64,000 nucleotides of DNA, from NCBI RefSeq assembly GCF_000428125.1, contig NZ_ATZI01000009.1, forward strand, positions 1-64,000, written 5' to 3'. The notes beneath the pieces are model-generated. The model was not told the origin of the DNA. It made no database searches and saw nothing but the letters and a program-made list of their open reading frames with translations. Each line of letters starts with the position of its first letter. Within the stretch, counting starts at the first letter, position 1. Below are positions 27,753 to 36,705 of the stretch, in pieces. The translations under genes and the position numbers were made by a program. The DNA is from Bacteroides graminisolvens DSM 19988 = JCM 15093. GTDB taxonomy: Bacteria > Bacteroidota > Bacteroidia > Bacteroidales > Bacteroidaceae.

Positions 27753-28871
27753 TCATTCTATAATTGTTAGTTTACAAGTTGTCTGTATGGGATTTTCAAA
27801 AACCTTCCCACTAAAGTTTTCTTTATAAAATACACCACTTCCCTTTTTATTGATCTCATTAAAAAATGGAGAGTTCATTAAAAACACTAATTCATCATTC
27901 TCGGTCAACTGCAATGGATACTGTAAGCCCATAAAATATGTATTTTCCGGTTCCATTTTTATAATGGCATCTTTGTCGTTTCGCTTATCAATCACCCAAT
28001 GATAAAGAGCCTTCAATTCTTTGCCATCATATTCTATTAAGCCAGCATAAATAAAATGGTTGTTTTCCAAATAGCGAAATACAGCGATGTATGGATTCTG
28101 CTTTATGAAATTTCCAAAGTCTTCATCTGTACCATCCAACACGTTCTGAGGAACTTGAAGCTTGCCAAAATTTAATTTATACATTAAACGCAAGCTATCG
28201 CCTTTAATATGATATATATTCTCATAAAAACTTTCTTGAAAAGTACGAATTGGACTATTTCCAAAACACTCGCAATCGGCTGGAGATCGCTCAGAATCGA
28301 ATGGCAAGAAACCTTTCTCTTTCTGATTTCCTTTATATAGTAATAATCTATCAGGACCACTAAGCGTATTTCGCCCTGTATAAATCCAATACTTGTTTTT
28401 ATCTGCAAGAGTAAATGCTGATATTGAGACTTTTAAAGATTCAATATTACGAAAGGTTCCATCTAAACCATAATGATATAAAGTGCCTGTAGGTGATGCA
28501 TTAATGATTACTTCATCATCCGGTTCGTTTACAACAAAGTTCTTAGCCATAGTATACTCTCCTGGGCCTCCTCCTACATTACCAATAAATCGTTCAAATC
28601 CTCCCTCGCGATTAAACACCAATACTCTCTTATTATACTGATGATCATATATGTATATCTTTGATGAAGAGACATAAAGTTGTGGATTAAAACCAATTAA
28701 CGTTTCATTGGTCGATTCCAGTGGAATATAATCTACATCTGAAAACAATTTGTTTAAATCATTATCAGTTGCAATACTTTTATTAAATACATATTCTTTA
28801 TGAAAAGAATCTTTCTGCTCCTTACATGAGAGCAAGATTAATGCAAGAAAAACAAGGTATAAATTTTTCAT
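27753..28871 (-). CDS. 6-bladed beta-propeller lipoprotein
   Basis: This 372-residue protein has a lipoprotein signal (LILLSC, Cys16) followed by the opening VDYIPLESTNETLIG typical of Bacteroides 6-bladed propeller proteins, and the GGGPGEYTMAKNF loop at the end of the first blade. The remaining blades carry aspartate/tyrosine-rich strands. The same IPLE opening is found in the 35542, 37891 and, changed to IKLE, the 29208 proteins, so these four are one subfamily, separate from the BF3164-like ones. Ligand unknown. A further propeller remnant lies 16 bp upstream of its ATG. Confidence 0.82.
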   Translation of the reverse strand: MKNLYLVFLALILLSCKEQKDSFHKEYVFNKSIATDNDLNKLFSDVDYIPLESTNETLIGFNPQLYVSSSKIYIYDHQYNKRVLVFNREGGFERFIGNVGGGPGEYTMAKNFVVNEPDDEVIINASPTGTLYHYGLDGTFRNIESLKVSISAFTLADKNKYWIYTGRNTLSGPDRLLLYKGNQKEKGFLPFDSERSPADCECFGNSPIRTFQESFYENIYHIKGDSLRLMYKLNFGKLQVPQNVLDGTDEDFGNFIKQNPYIAVFRYLENNHFIYAGLIEYDGKELKALYHWVIDKRNDKDAIIKMEPENTYFMGLQYPLQLTENDELVFLMNSPFFNEINKKGSGVFYKENFSGKVFENPIQTTCKLTIIE

Positions 28872-28886
28872 AAGTATTTTTTTATA

Positions 28887-29103
28887 TTACTTTAAAAGAC
28901 CATCCAACTTCAAATAAGCAAACTGAATATCATCATCTAAAGCCATAATTATACGATTATATTTAGAATCATAACAAAATAAAACAATATTACAAACCAC
29001 CTTTAATGTCTTTATATAATTACCATCTAAATCATAGACAATGAGACTAGTTACATGTACTTCACCTACATCAAGATTTCTTTTACCAGAATAACCTACT
29101 ATA
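28887..29103 (-). pseudogene. C-terminal remnant of a beta-propeller lipoprotein
   Basis: The open stretch reads VGYSGKRNLDVGEVHV, then LIVYDLDGNYIKTLKVV and NRIIMALDDDIQFAYLKL and ends at TAA 28887-28889. It is the final one and a half blades of a propeller, closely like the remnant at 20145-20364. A stop precedes it and there is no start or signal sequence. It lies between two intact propeller genes, suggesting recombination between neighbouring copies. Confidence 0.65.
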
Positions 29104-29207
29104 AATCCGATTATTACAGATTATAATACTTTCATAATAAAAAAAACAAATCACATAACCAGAGAATCTTTCCATACGTTTTCATTATACTTTCGCCTCA
29201 AATTCAT

Positions 29208-30329
29208 TTATAAGGAAAAACGAACTAATATAGGATTCTCATCAGGATTTTCACATGTTTTTCGCAATTTAATCATCTCTTGATCAATCGGTGGATTTAA
29301 ATCAAAAAAATCTTTCAACTCGCTCACTGTATATGAATATATGACTGAATTCTCATTTCTCCCTACACAGTTAGCAGTATTCGGTAATCCTTTGCATAAT
29401 TTATTGTATAAAAAAACTTCTTTTTCTTTAGAAGAATAAAAAGCGTATAGATTATTCATCTCATACATAAATGAAAAAAATAATTTATCATTTATATATG
29501 CCACTGAGTATATTCCAGAAATATAATTTCCAGTCTTACAAATCATATCATATTCGCGTGCATCAGAAATTGGTTTATCGATTGAATTAATAGATCGTTT
29601 ACCAAAATCAATAAAATAAGCAGGATATAATTTTTCTTCATCTATTTCAAAATGATAGATAGTATCTGACAGCATATGTGAAAAGAGATATTTACTATCT
29701 CCACACATGCTAAATACATTAGACGGCATAAAAGCAATTTGTTTCAAATATTCATTTTTCTTACAAAATGATTTATCTTTGGAATTATTATTAAATAGCC
29801 GTAGGTGGAAGTTGTTCTTTTTACTTAGGTTAGAATCAAATAGCAAAAAAGAATCATTAACTCGAGTAAACAAAAAACAAGGAGAATCTAATTTATGCTC
29901 ATTCAAGAATGTTCCACTTAAGTCATATTCTTTAATTACTCGATATACATCTAAGACATATAATTTATTATGAGGCTCATCTACATAAAAGTCAGTAGCA
30001 AATGTCAATTCTCCGGGTCCGTTCCCCTGTCGCAGTTTCGAAATATATTTCCCATTATTACTATACTTATATATATTCCCTCCATATGATGATAAGAGAT
30101 AAATATAATCATCAGAGAAAACAACCTTAACAACTTTTTCTAAAAGACATTCGTCTTTTGTTTCCAATTTTATAAAATCAAAAGATGAAAATAAAGGAGT
30201 CTTTTCATTTACTTTGGATAGATCAACTTCTATTCGTTCAACGCCTAGATCTTTATTTAGTCGATTCATAGTACAAGAAGCAAACAGTAGTAAAAAAGAA
30301 ATTTCAAATAAAACAAATAAATTTTTCAT
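29208..30329 (-). CDS. 6-bladed beta-propeller lipoprotein
   Basis: This 373-residue protein starts at ATG 30329 (MKNLFVLFEISFLLLFASC, Cys about 19), not at the ATG 21 nt upstream, which sits at the edge of a perfect hairpin. The body begins FSSFDFIKLETKDECLLE and has the GNGPGELTFATDF blade loop, then about five further blades. It belongs to the IPLE/IKLE propeller subfamily. It is the first intact gene after the regulated promoter at 30623-30681 and leader copy B, in the place where an NVEALA gene stands at 39.5 kb. Confidence 0.82.
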   Translation of the reverse strand: MKNLFVLFEISFLLLFASCTMNRLNKDLGVERIEVDLSKVNEKTPLFSSFDFIKLETKDECLLEKVVKVVFSDDYIYLLSSYGGNIYKYSNNGKYISKLRQGNGPGELTFATDFYVDEPHNKLYVLDVYRVIKEYDLSGTFLNEHKLDSPCFLFTRVNDSFLLFDSNLSKKNNFHLRLFNNNSKDKSFCKKNEYLKQIAFMPSNVFSMCGDSKYLFSHMLSDTIYHFEIDEEKLYPAYFIDFGKRSINSIDKPISDAREYDMICKTGNYISGIYSVAYINDKLFFSFMYEMNNLYAFYSSKEKEVFLYNKLCKGLPNTANCVGRNENSVIYSYTVSELKDFFDLNPPIDQEMIKLRKTCENPDENPILVRFSL

Positions 30330-30344
30330 ATGCATATTTTTTAC

Positions 30345-30369
30345 GGTCATCTACAATAAGTAGATGACC
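30345..30369. repeat. Perfect 10-bp inverted repeat upstream of a propeller gene
   Basis: GGTCATCTAC (30345-30354) and GTAGATGACC (30360-30369) pair exactly around AATAA, 16 bp before the ATG at 30329. There is no T-run, so it is more likely an mRNA structure or a binding site than a terminator. Confidence 0.6.
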
Positions 30370-30601
30370 ATTTTGTGAGTTTATCAATAAGTGCAATTGG
30401 AATACCACAAGAGCAACTTTCATTATATCCTTTTTCAGAATCAATAAAAGTTAAATAATATTCCGTATTATATCTTTTCAACGGAGAAAGCAATATTTGC
30501 CTTATTCTATTCTTATCCACTTTTTTGTCTGATGCCTCCTTTCTTTTAGTTGATCGAAGTGAATGAAAAAACAAATTTTTCAGAAAACGATTTTCTTTCA
30601 C
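30347..30601 (-). CDS. Doubtful 84-residue ORF covering leader B
   Basis: The frame runs through the conserved leader (NRIRQILLSPLKRYNTEYYL) into a cysteine-bearing tail (ESCSCGIPIALIDKLTKWSS). The same frame in copy A could encode NRIKQISLSPLKRYNTECYL, but copy C is frameshifted, so the leader is probably not protein-coding. The tail may be all that is left of a peptide gene fused by deletion to the leader. It has no signal peptide or NVEALA motif. I list it only because it is open and sits after a strong promoter. Confidence 0.22.
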   Translation of the reverse strand: MKENRFLKNLFFHSLRSTKRKEASDKKVDKNRIRQILLSPLKRYNTEYYLTFIDSEKGYNESCSCGIPIALIDKLTKWSSTYCR

Positions 30602-30604
30602 TCC
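30460..30604 (-). promoter_or_regulatory. Conserved leader element, copy B
   Basis: About 145 nt, close to copy A at 39602-39753. In minus-strand order: GGAGTGAAAGA, an A/T-rich hairpin loop, a partly complementary arm, AAAAGAAAGGAGGC, then CGTTGAAAAGATATAATACGG. It begins about 13 nt downstream of the predicted transcript start of the promoter at 30623-30681, so it is the 5' untranslated region of that operon. Confidence 0.65.
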
Positions 30605-30622
30605 TCAATTATTTTTTTCTTT

Positions 30623-30681
30623 CAAACATAAGATTTAAAGATTCCACAGACAAATTTTCATCGTCACATTTACGTCACATA
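30623..30681 (-). promoter_or_regulatory. Tandem-operator promoter of the 29-30 kb propeller gene
   Basis: Minus strand: TGTGACGTAAATGTGACG (30662-30679), then TTTG (30651-30654), exactly 20 bp, TATGTTTG (30623-30630). The architecture and most spacer bases equal those of the promoter at 39786-39845. The operator overlaps the last codons of the DUF4221 gene (stop at 30675). Confidence 0.75.
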
Positions 30682-31838
30682 TTCCAAACAGATACTTTTA
30701 AACGGAATAATTTCAAATACTCATAATCCAGACTTGGATCTTTCGGATTATTACCACCCACGACAAGCCCAGCTTTTGTAACTCCAAAAAAGATGAAATT
30801 ATATTTGTAATTATCCAATCTAAACTCTGAAATCATCTCTAGCTTTTCATTAAAAACGGAGAGCACAATCTTTTTATCATAAGGCGTTGGCTCTCCATAA
30901 AAATGTTCACGAAATTCTCCTAACTGAATCCGATAATATAGTTTCCGATATTTATCATAGATAGGAGAATAAAAGATAGGATTATCAACCCAATGTTGCC
31001 ATTTAGCCTTTTCATTATTATCATCACCCTTATATAAAGAAACATCACTCTTCACCATGCGACTTTTTCCACCTGCAACGGTATTACTTTGTTTTGATAT
31101 ATCATAGACAAAAATATCCGAAAGACAGGTAAAGTTGTAGCAAATAAGACCATCACTAATCCACATATTGAGATGATTATTTTGGCCCAAATTTCGCCAA
31201 TATTTTTCCATAAAAGACGGCAAATAAATTGGAAGTAATTTCCACTTTTGGGTTTTAACATGATATGCCGCAAACAATTCCTGTCCGTCAGGATAAGGAT
31301 ATGGTTCTTTGGAAGTAATCAAATTACCATATATTATTCCCTTTTTTATATCATAGAAAGGCTGAGTAAATTCTCCTAGTTCTAAGTTACCAACACAATC
31401 TGAAGCAGTGTACCGAATCACCTCCTTACATATAATATTTCCATTAGCATTCAAAATAAAAAAACCAGAATCATCAAAACAAACCAAACTGTCTGGTGAT
31501 AATACTTGTAAGGCCTTGATGTATGGCACGCCATTCGCACCCTCTCTGTTTAAAACAATGTGACTTTCTACTAATCTATTATTTAGATTAAAAACATCAA
31601 TGCTCCATGTCTTCGTATTAAAAGCATATAGATACGTATGTTCATTATTTGAATAAACAAATGACGCTGATGGATAGACTGGTAGAGATAAGGAATCCAA
31701 AGGAATACAAATGGAGTCTACCTCCAATTTCAAGGACGTAGTCGTATTATATTTGGTAGTTGTTTTTATATTATTGCCACACCCAAACATTAAAGCAGTA
31801 AGCAATATAAAAATGCATTTTTCTTTCATTGTATTCAT
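30675..31838 (-). CDS. DUF4221-type propeller lipoprotein
   Basis: This 387-residue protein has a lipoprotein signal (LMFGC, Cys20) and a beta-propeller-like body beginning LSLPVYPSASFVY with the phrase YLYAFNTKTWSIDVFNLNNR, which is the DUF4221 hallmark of a blade listing a name and its value. It differs in sequence from the other propellers but occupies the same positions in these operons. No enzyme motif is visible. ATG 31829 is an alternative start. It follows the O-ligase-like gene (copy 2), with a perfect hairpin in between. Confidence 0.75.
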   Translation of the reverse strand: MNTMKEKCIFILLTALMFGCGNNIKTTTKYNTTTSLKLEVDSICIPLDSLSLPVYPSASFVYSNNEHTYLYAFNTKTWSIDVFNLNNRLVESHIVLNREGANGVPYIKALQVLSPDSLVCFDDSGFFILNANGNIICKEVIRYTASDCVGNLELGEFTQPFYDIKKGIIYGNLITSKEPYPYPDGQELFAAYHVKTQKWKLLPIYLPSFMEKYWRNLGQNNHLNMWISDGLICYNFTCLSDIFVYDISKQSNTVAGGKSRMVKSDVSLYKGDDNNEKAKWQHWVDNPIFYSPIYDKYRKLYYRIQLGEFREHFYGEPTPYDKKIVLSVFNEKLEMISEFRLDNYKYNFIFFGVTKAGLVVGGNNPKDPSLDYEYLKLFRLKVSVWNM

Positions 31839-31859
31839 TTATTATTTATTATTTCAAAC

Positions 31860-31892
31860 CACTAGTGTCCCGTTAAAATCGGGACACTAGTG
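31860..31892. repeat. Perfect 13-bp inverted repeat between two cistrons
   Basis: CACTAGTGTCCCG (31860-31872) and CGGGACACTAGTG (31880-31892) are exact complements around TTAAAAT. It lies 27 bp after the O-ligase stop and 21 bp before the DUF4221 ATG, with no T-run on either side. It shares AGTGTCC and the A-rich loop with 27564-27595. Confidence 0.65.
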
Positions 31893-31919
31893 ATTCAATA
31901 TATTAAAGTTTAATATCTC

Positions 31920-33563
31920 TCAATGATTACCTAACAATTTCCGTGCTTCCTCTCTCATCTGTTTCACGGCAGTAGATTGTACTTTAGGTTCTTTCGTGAG
32001 TACTATCTCAACCGACTGTCGCAATTTATCCGAATGATAAAATTCAGGTTCAGCATATAGCTTCGCTAACAGATAATAAGGATAAATTCTTCCCGGCAAT
32101 AAATGAGTAGAACGAATCAGGAATTTCTCAGCTTCAACATACTCTCCCATTTGCTGGTAGTTCTTCCCAATAATATTCAATATCATTGGATCGCAACTGT
32201 AAGTGGCAGCTTCCTTTAGTATCACGTTCGATGCTTCATATCTTTTTTGCTTGTGTAAACAGTGCCCATATTCAAATAAAAAGGTAGCTCTATTTCGTAG
32301 CAGAGGATATAATCTTTCGTAATCCTTTTGTGCCTCTTTTAAATTTCCTGATAAATAGAATATCCGAGCATTTGCCCACTCTCGACATGCTTCTGATTTA
32401 TCATTGCACCACAAACTCGAGCCTAAGCCCCCCATAACAATAGCAAATACAAGCAAAATCCATTTTCTGCTATTAGCAATTAGGCAAGCCATAAGCAGAA
32501 AGAGCAAAGAGATAACGAAAGCAGGATACTGCAACGGATACGATGAAAAAGAAAACACCATCAAAGAGATTACACCTCCACAAGCACTTAGTTGTCCATT
32601 CTTCACTCCAAACCAAAGATAAAAGGCCAAAGCTAATACTATGCATAGCAGCATAGGGATTCCCCACTCTACAACTATCTGCAAATACTCATTAAATGCA
32701 TATTCAGGGCTTCCCGCGACCAATTCTTCTTGCAGAGAAAAATCACCTCCTGAAAAATAAGCTTCCTGAAAAGCCCCATACGTTGCAGAAAAACTACCTC
32801 TTCCATGACCCAATAGAGGCTTATCTGCAATAGCTAAAAGGCTTATCTTCCACATAAACAGCCTTCCGTTGGCAGAATCTTTCTTTAAATAAAATGCAGC
32901 GCTAAGAAGCAGGAACAGAACCACAAAGCTAATAGATGCAATCCACAGAACCCTTCTTTTATCGTTTATCCAGAAGTTATTCAGCATCGCCCCCCAGTTC
33001 CGATGCATACCATAAATCCATAAACCGGATATAGCAGCAGCTAGCCATGCCGAACGGCTCATTCCTGACGGAAGCACGCAAATGATAAGAAGCATAGCAG
33101 CTAAAGCAATGTAACAGCCGGCTTCTTCTGTCCATGTCTTATTCTTTTTAGCTTTCAAAGCTAGCCATTCATTCAAACAGATAGGAAAAACCATAGCCAA
33201 ATATCCGGAATACGGTCCGGGATTAAAAAAAGAACCAGTTACAGCAAATAACGAATGATTGGAGTAAGACAGCCCATATATCTGTCGTAATCCCCAAACA
33301 GCCTGCATTCCTCCCAGCATAATAAGTGTCCACACTACCATTCTACTAAACGACAACAACTCTAAGGTTGGTTGTTTAGGGCAAACAGTAAAAGCAAACA
33401 GAATACATACAGCAAAGAAGACAAATGCTTTACCTAACCACAGCCATTGCCCCGCAAATTCCCCAACAGGAAGTTCCGGAGTAGATAAGCAAACCACTCC
33501 AATCACCGGAATGATTCCCAATAATGTAAGAACGTGAGAGAAATATTTTTTAAATTGCAGCAT
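31920..33563 (-). CDS. O-antigen-ligase-like membrane protein with TPR tail (copy 2)
   Basis: This 547-residue protein is the near twin of 21416-23059: I count about 26 amino-acid differences, scattered over the whole length, and the DNA match extends only some 10-15 bp beyond each end of the gene. All superfamily motifs (SRSAWLAAAISGLW, GRLFMWKISLLAIADKPLLGHGRGSF) and the TPR tail are intact, so both copies may be active. It follows a transglutaminase-like gene, as copy 1 does, though that partner is only a distant match to the partner of copy 1. This contrast points to recent gene conversion or replacement of the ligase gene. Confidence 0.82.
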   Translation of the reverse strand: MLQFKKYFSHVLTLLGIIPVIGVVCLSTPELPVGEFAGQWLWLGKAFVFFAVCILFAFTVCPKQPTLELLSFSRMVVWTLIMLGGMQAVWGLRQIYGLSYSNHSLFAVTGSFFNPGPYSGYLAMVFPICLNEWLALKAKKNKTWTEEAGCYIALAAMLLIICVLPSGMSRSAWLAAAISGLWIYGMHRNWGAMLNNFWINDKRRVLWIASISFVVLFLLLSAAFYLKKDSANGRLFMWKISLLAIADKPLLGHGRGSFSATYGAFQEAYFSGGDFSLQEELVAGSPEYAFNEYLQIVVEWGIPMLLCIVLALAFYLWFGVKNGQLSACGGVISLMVFSFSSYPLQYPAFVISLLFLLMACLIANSRKWILLVFAIVMGGLGSSLWCNDKSEACREWANARIFYLSGNLKEAQKDYERLYPLLRNRATFLFEYGHCLHKQKRYEASNVILKEAATYSCDPMILNIIGKNYQQMGEYVEAEKFLIRSTHLLPGRIYPYYLLAKLYAEPEFYHSDKLRQSVEIVLTKEPKVQSTAVKQMREEARKLLGNH

Positions 33564-33620
33564 TGATCATTTCTATTTTTAATTAAAAGTTTGATCTTGT
33601 TATTCGTAGCTTATCTCATA

Positions 33621-35516
33621 CTAATACCATATTTGTTTTCCTTTCTTATATACAAAAATACGTTCTTCATTGCCCCTGCTTATATTCCGTAACCATAATA
33701 AAGCATTGGCGGGCACTTCATAGATTAGCTGAAAATCATCAGCTCGCTGTTTCCCTAATGATTTCCAGCCACAACTACTATAATAATACAATTCATATAA
33801 ATCACCTACATGAATAAAATTTCCATCATTTTTAGGGTAAAGGATAATCTTGGATATGCACATAGGACTTTTCATATCTAATCCTATCCAAAATTTTTGC
33901 TTCGTACTACAAACACTCATTAGATCATTATCAAAGGGACGTTGAAGTATTTTTTCGCTAAAGAAATCAGATCCGATAGGTTTTCCTTCAATACGTTTTC
34001 CTGTTACATTATCATAGATTTCCAATTCAGCCAAGGGAGTCCGACAATTATCAGGACAGACATAACGTATATAACGATAAGATTTAACAGAAATGGGTAA
34101 AGTGAAAACATTTCGATAGACAGGAGTTGTGGATATAGTATCCACAACCAGAGATTTGGAAAAATCTTTTTTGTTGGAGACTTCTAATCTACCTCCTATC
34201 ATTTTGTGCCATTGGTTTGTCCAGTTCGCAAACAAAGGATATTTACGCATTAAAACAGCTTGCATCTTGTGGCTATTATCTGGATACAAAAACTCTGTCC
34301 GCCCATCGTCATGCAAGATAAAAGGCATTGACAACGGCTTCCAATCTTTTTCTACTTTTTCCATCAATAAATAGATCGTTTCTCCTCCAAGCTGTTCAAA
34401 CTGGCATCTGCCTCTTTTAACTGTTGTAGCATCTACTGGCATCCAACCATAGCCGGTACGGAATGTACATAAATAAGCTGTCTCACATTCTTTTTTTACT
34501 TTCATCTCAATATTCAGATTAAGGCCATAAGCCTTAGAAACGTTTTTATTATCTATCGGTCCATACAATGAACGATAAACTTTTGACACTCGCTTTTGTG
34601 AACTTATCTGATAAGGATATTCTTTCTCGAGTGCATATTCCGGTACGAAATGAGAAGCCGGAATATATTTGGCTTTTCTCACTAAAGAATCTGTTTTTTC
34701 GCATATAAAAGTACTATCGGATATGACTAAAGCTATCCAAGAATGTCCTTTTCGACTATAATTAGTCCAGTGATTTACATAATCGTAAGCTACAGGTATT
34801 GACAAAGCACGACATATTGCTCCCGTTAAAACGCATTCATCCTTACATATACCAATTTTCAAATTATCAAGAGTCAATACATCAAGTGTATATGGACATG
34901 CTGGTTTCATCTCTCTGAATGATTCCTTTATTTTTTTGTTTATCAAAGCAAAAGCACGTTTTAAATCTGTCACTCCTTTAAGCATAGGCTGATACCGTTG
35001 ACGTAGCGAATCAATCCAGATATTAGAAAGCTGCTCGTCTATTATACGATAGGGCAGAATATAAAAACAAAAATCTTCAAAAGTAACCTCATCCCGCCAC
35101 GGAGAAGCCCTCCATCCATCGACACAAGTATCTATATGCCGAATCAGATAATCAGCGGTGATAAGGGCTACATCACTCTGTTCATTAACATTTCCTCCTG
35201 TTTGCGCCTCTTTCCAAAAAGCAGTCAATGTATCGCCTGGCATAGGTTTATGCCAAGCGATAATCAAACGTTTATAGGCTTCCAACGGCATACCTTGTGA
35301 CGAAATTTTCTTTTCCATATGAGCAAGGAGGAAACGAGCAGCTCTCAATTTTTGTTCATCAGGTTGTTCTTGTCTGTAATGATAGAGGACTTTTTCCAAC
35401 TCTAGACGGTTCTCACCCGCTTGCTCTAATGTAGCATTAATTTGTCTAGTTTGTGTATCACAACAAGAAAAGCAAACCAAACAGCTAAAAGATAAGAAAA
35501 AAACAGAAAAATTCAT
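33621..35516 (-). CDS. Transglutaminase-like lipoprotein with C-terminal discoidin-like domain
   Basis: This 631-residue protein starts at ATG 35516 (MNFSVFFLSFSCLVCFSCC, lipidation at Cys18 or 19); the TTG two codons upstream is not needed. It has LEQAGENRLELEKVLYHY at the N-terminus, the transglutaminase-like core with IGICKDECVLTG (Cys) and SRKGHSWIAL (His), and a discoidin-like C-terminus ending EERIFVYKKGKQIWY. It is the most divergent of three paralogues. The O-ligase-like gene follows after 57 bp and a propeller gene precedes it by 25 bp, so these three probably form one operon. Confidence 0.78.
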   Translation of the reverse strand: MNFSVFFLSFSCLVCFSCCDTQTRQINATLEQAGENRLELEKVLYHYRQEQPDEQKLRAARFLLAHMEKKISSQGMPLEAYKRLIIAWHKPMPGDTLTAFWKEAQTGGNVNEQSDVALITADYLIRHIDTCVDGWRASPWRDEVTFEDFCFYILPYRIIDEQLSNIWIDSLRQRYQPMLKGVTDLKRAFALINKKIKESFREMKPACPYTLDVLTLDNLKIGICKDECVLTGAICRALSIPVAYDYVNHWTNYSRKGHSWIALVISDSTFICEKTDSLVRKAKYIPASHFVPEYALEKEYPYQISSQKRVSKVYRSLYGPIDNKNVSKAYGLNLNIEMKVKKECETAYLCTFRTGYGWMPVDATTVKRGRCQFEQLGGETIYLLMEKVEKDWKPLSMPFILHDDGRTEFLYPDNSHKMQAVLMRKYPLFANWTNQWHKMIGGRLEVSNKKDFSKSLVVDTISTTPVYRNVFTLPISVKSYRYIRYVCPDNCRTPLAELEIYDNVTGKRIEGKPIGSDFFSEKILQRPFDNDLMSVCSTKQKFWIGLDMKSPMCISKIILYPKNDGNFIHVGDLYELYYYSSCGWKSLGKQRADDFQLIYEVPANALLWLRNISRGNEERIFVYKKGKQIWY

Positions 35517-35541
35517 ATGCAATTATATTTTTTTCAAACAC

Positions 35542-36705
35542 CTATTTTTTAAGATAATATTTGATAATAATAAGATTATCATCTTCCTTTAAACCTTTAA
35601 TTTTTTGAATATCTTTCGGTGACAAATATCGATTATCTAATTTTGTATTTGCAACATTCACTGATATTATGCCTAATAAAACATTATCAGAAAGGCCGAA
35701 GCAGGGAAACATATTTATTGGAGACCCGTTTCTTTGAAGAAATTTTTCTTTAGTTTTCCTATTATAGATAAAATTACTAGAGACATCTTCTTTCTTATAA
35801 TAGACGTATACAAAATCATCATTGAGAAATTTAATTAATGGTTGCGGATCTTTCGATTTTTCCATTATATATTGATTCCTCTCACGCAATTGCTTCTTAA
35901 AGTTTTTTTTCGTGCTCTCTTTAACATCTTTTTGAGCCATACCAGGCAATTTCGTCTCATCAATTGTTTCTTCTCCAAAATCTAATTTTATAATAGGTTC
36001 TAAAAGATGTTTTTGAGTATCAATATGATATAAATAATAGTTTATTCCATGTGGGGCTAAATATGCATTAGAGTTATTCATATAGAATGCCTCGTCACTC
36101 ACATTAAAACTAGCCAATGATTTTTCTTTATAACTGATTTTATCCACAATCTTTCTTTTCTGATAATCCGCTAAGTAGATACTTCCATCATCCCACTGTA
36201 CAGAAGGTGATAACATATATCTATTACTATCAATTGGCATAAAATTCATATATACATGTTTATTATCCTCTAGCTTTTTTTTAGCAATAAGCTGAAAATT
36301 CTGATCATACGTATAAATTGTTCCGTATGGATTTAGTAGATCAATTCCATTATAGAAAGGATTAAATCTCATATCTACTATTAATTGGTATTGTTTAGGA
36401 CCATCACCCTGCATTTTTGCAGAACTTGCTATAAACTTACCGTCACCAGAAAATAGAAAAACAATAAATCGACTATCTAAAACGGCATACATATCCATTT
36501 TTTTATCGTACACGACTTTCCTGCAATCTGAAATGAGTGAGGAGTCATTGGTCTCTAGCGGAACAATTTCCAGCTTATCAATAAATCCATCTATCGACTT
36601 TGACACATTGTGTAATTCTACAGAAACAATTTCTGTAGAATCTTCAGTTTTATGTCCAACACAAGAACAAAAAAACAATAATAATATATAAGCTACTTTT
36701 TTCAT
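35542..36705 (-). CDS. 6-bladed beta-propeller lipoprotein
   Basis: This 387-residue protein has a lipoprotein signal (FFCSC, Cys15), the IPLE-type opening LEIVPLETNDSSLIS, and the loop MQGDGPKQYQLIVDMRFNPF at the end of the first blade, where most relatives have GPGEY. The later part contains a charged insertion (KESTKKNFKKQLRERNQYIMEKSKDPQ) likely to be a surface helix. Ligand unknown. It appears to head a cluster running into the transglutaminase-like and O-ligase-like genes. Confidence 0.8.
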   Translation of the reverse strand: MKKVAYILLLFFCSCVGHKTEDSTEIVSVELHNVSKSIDGFIDKLEIVPLETNDSSLISDCRKVVYDKKMDMYAVLDSRFIVFLFSGDGKFIASSAKMQGDGPKQYQLIVDMRFNPFYNGIDLLNPYGTIYTYDQNFQLIAKKKLEDNKHVYMNFMPIDSNRYMLSPSVQWDDGSIYLADYQKRKIVDKISYKEKSLASFNVSDEAFYMNNSNAYLAPHGINYYLYHIDTQKHLLEPIIKLDFGEETIDETKLPGMAQKDVKESTKKNFKKQLRERNQYIMEKSKDPQPLIKFLNDDFVYVYYKKEDVSSNFIYNRKTKEKFLQRNGSPINMFPCFGLSDNVLLGIISVNVANTKLDNRYLSPKDIQKIKGLKEDDNLIIIKYYLKK

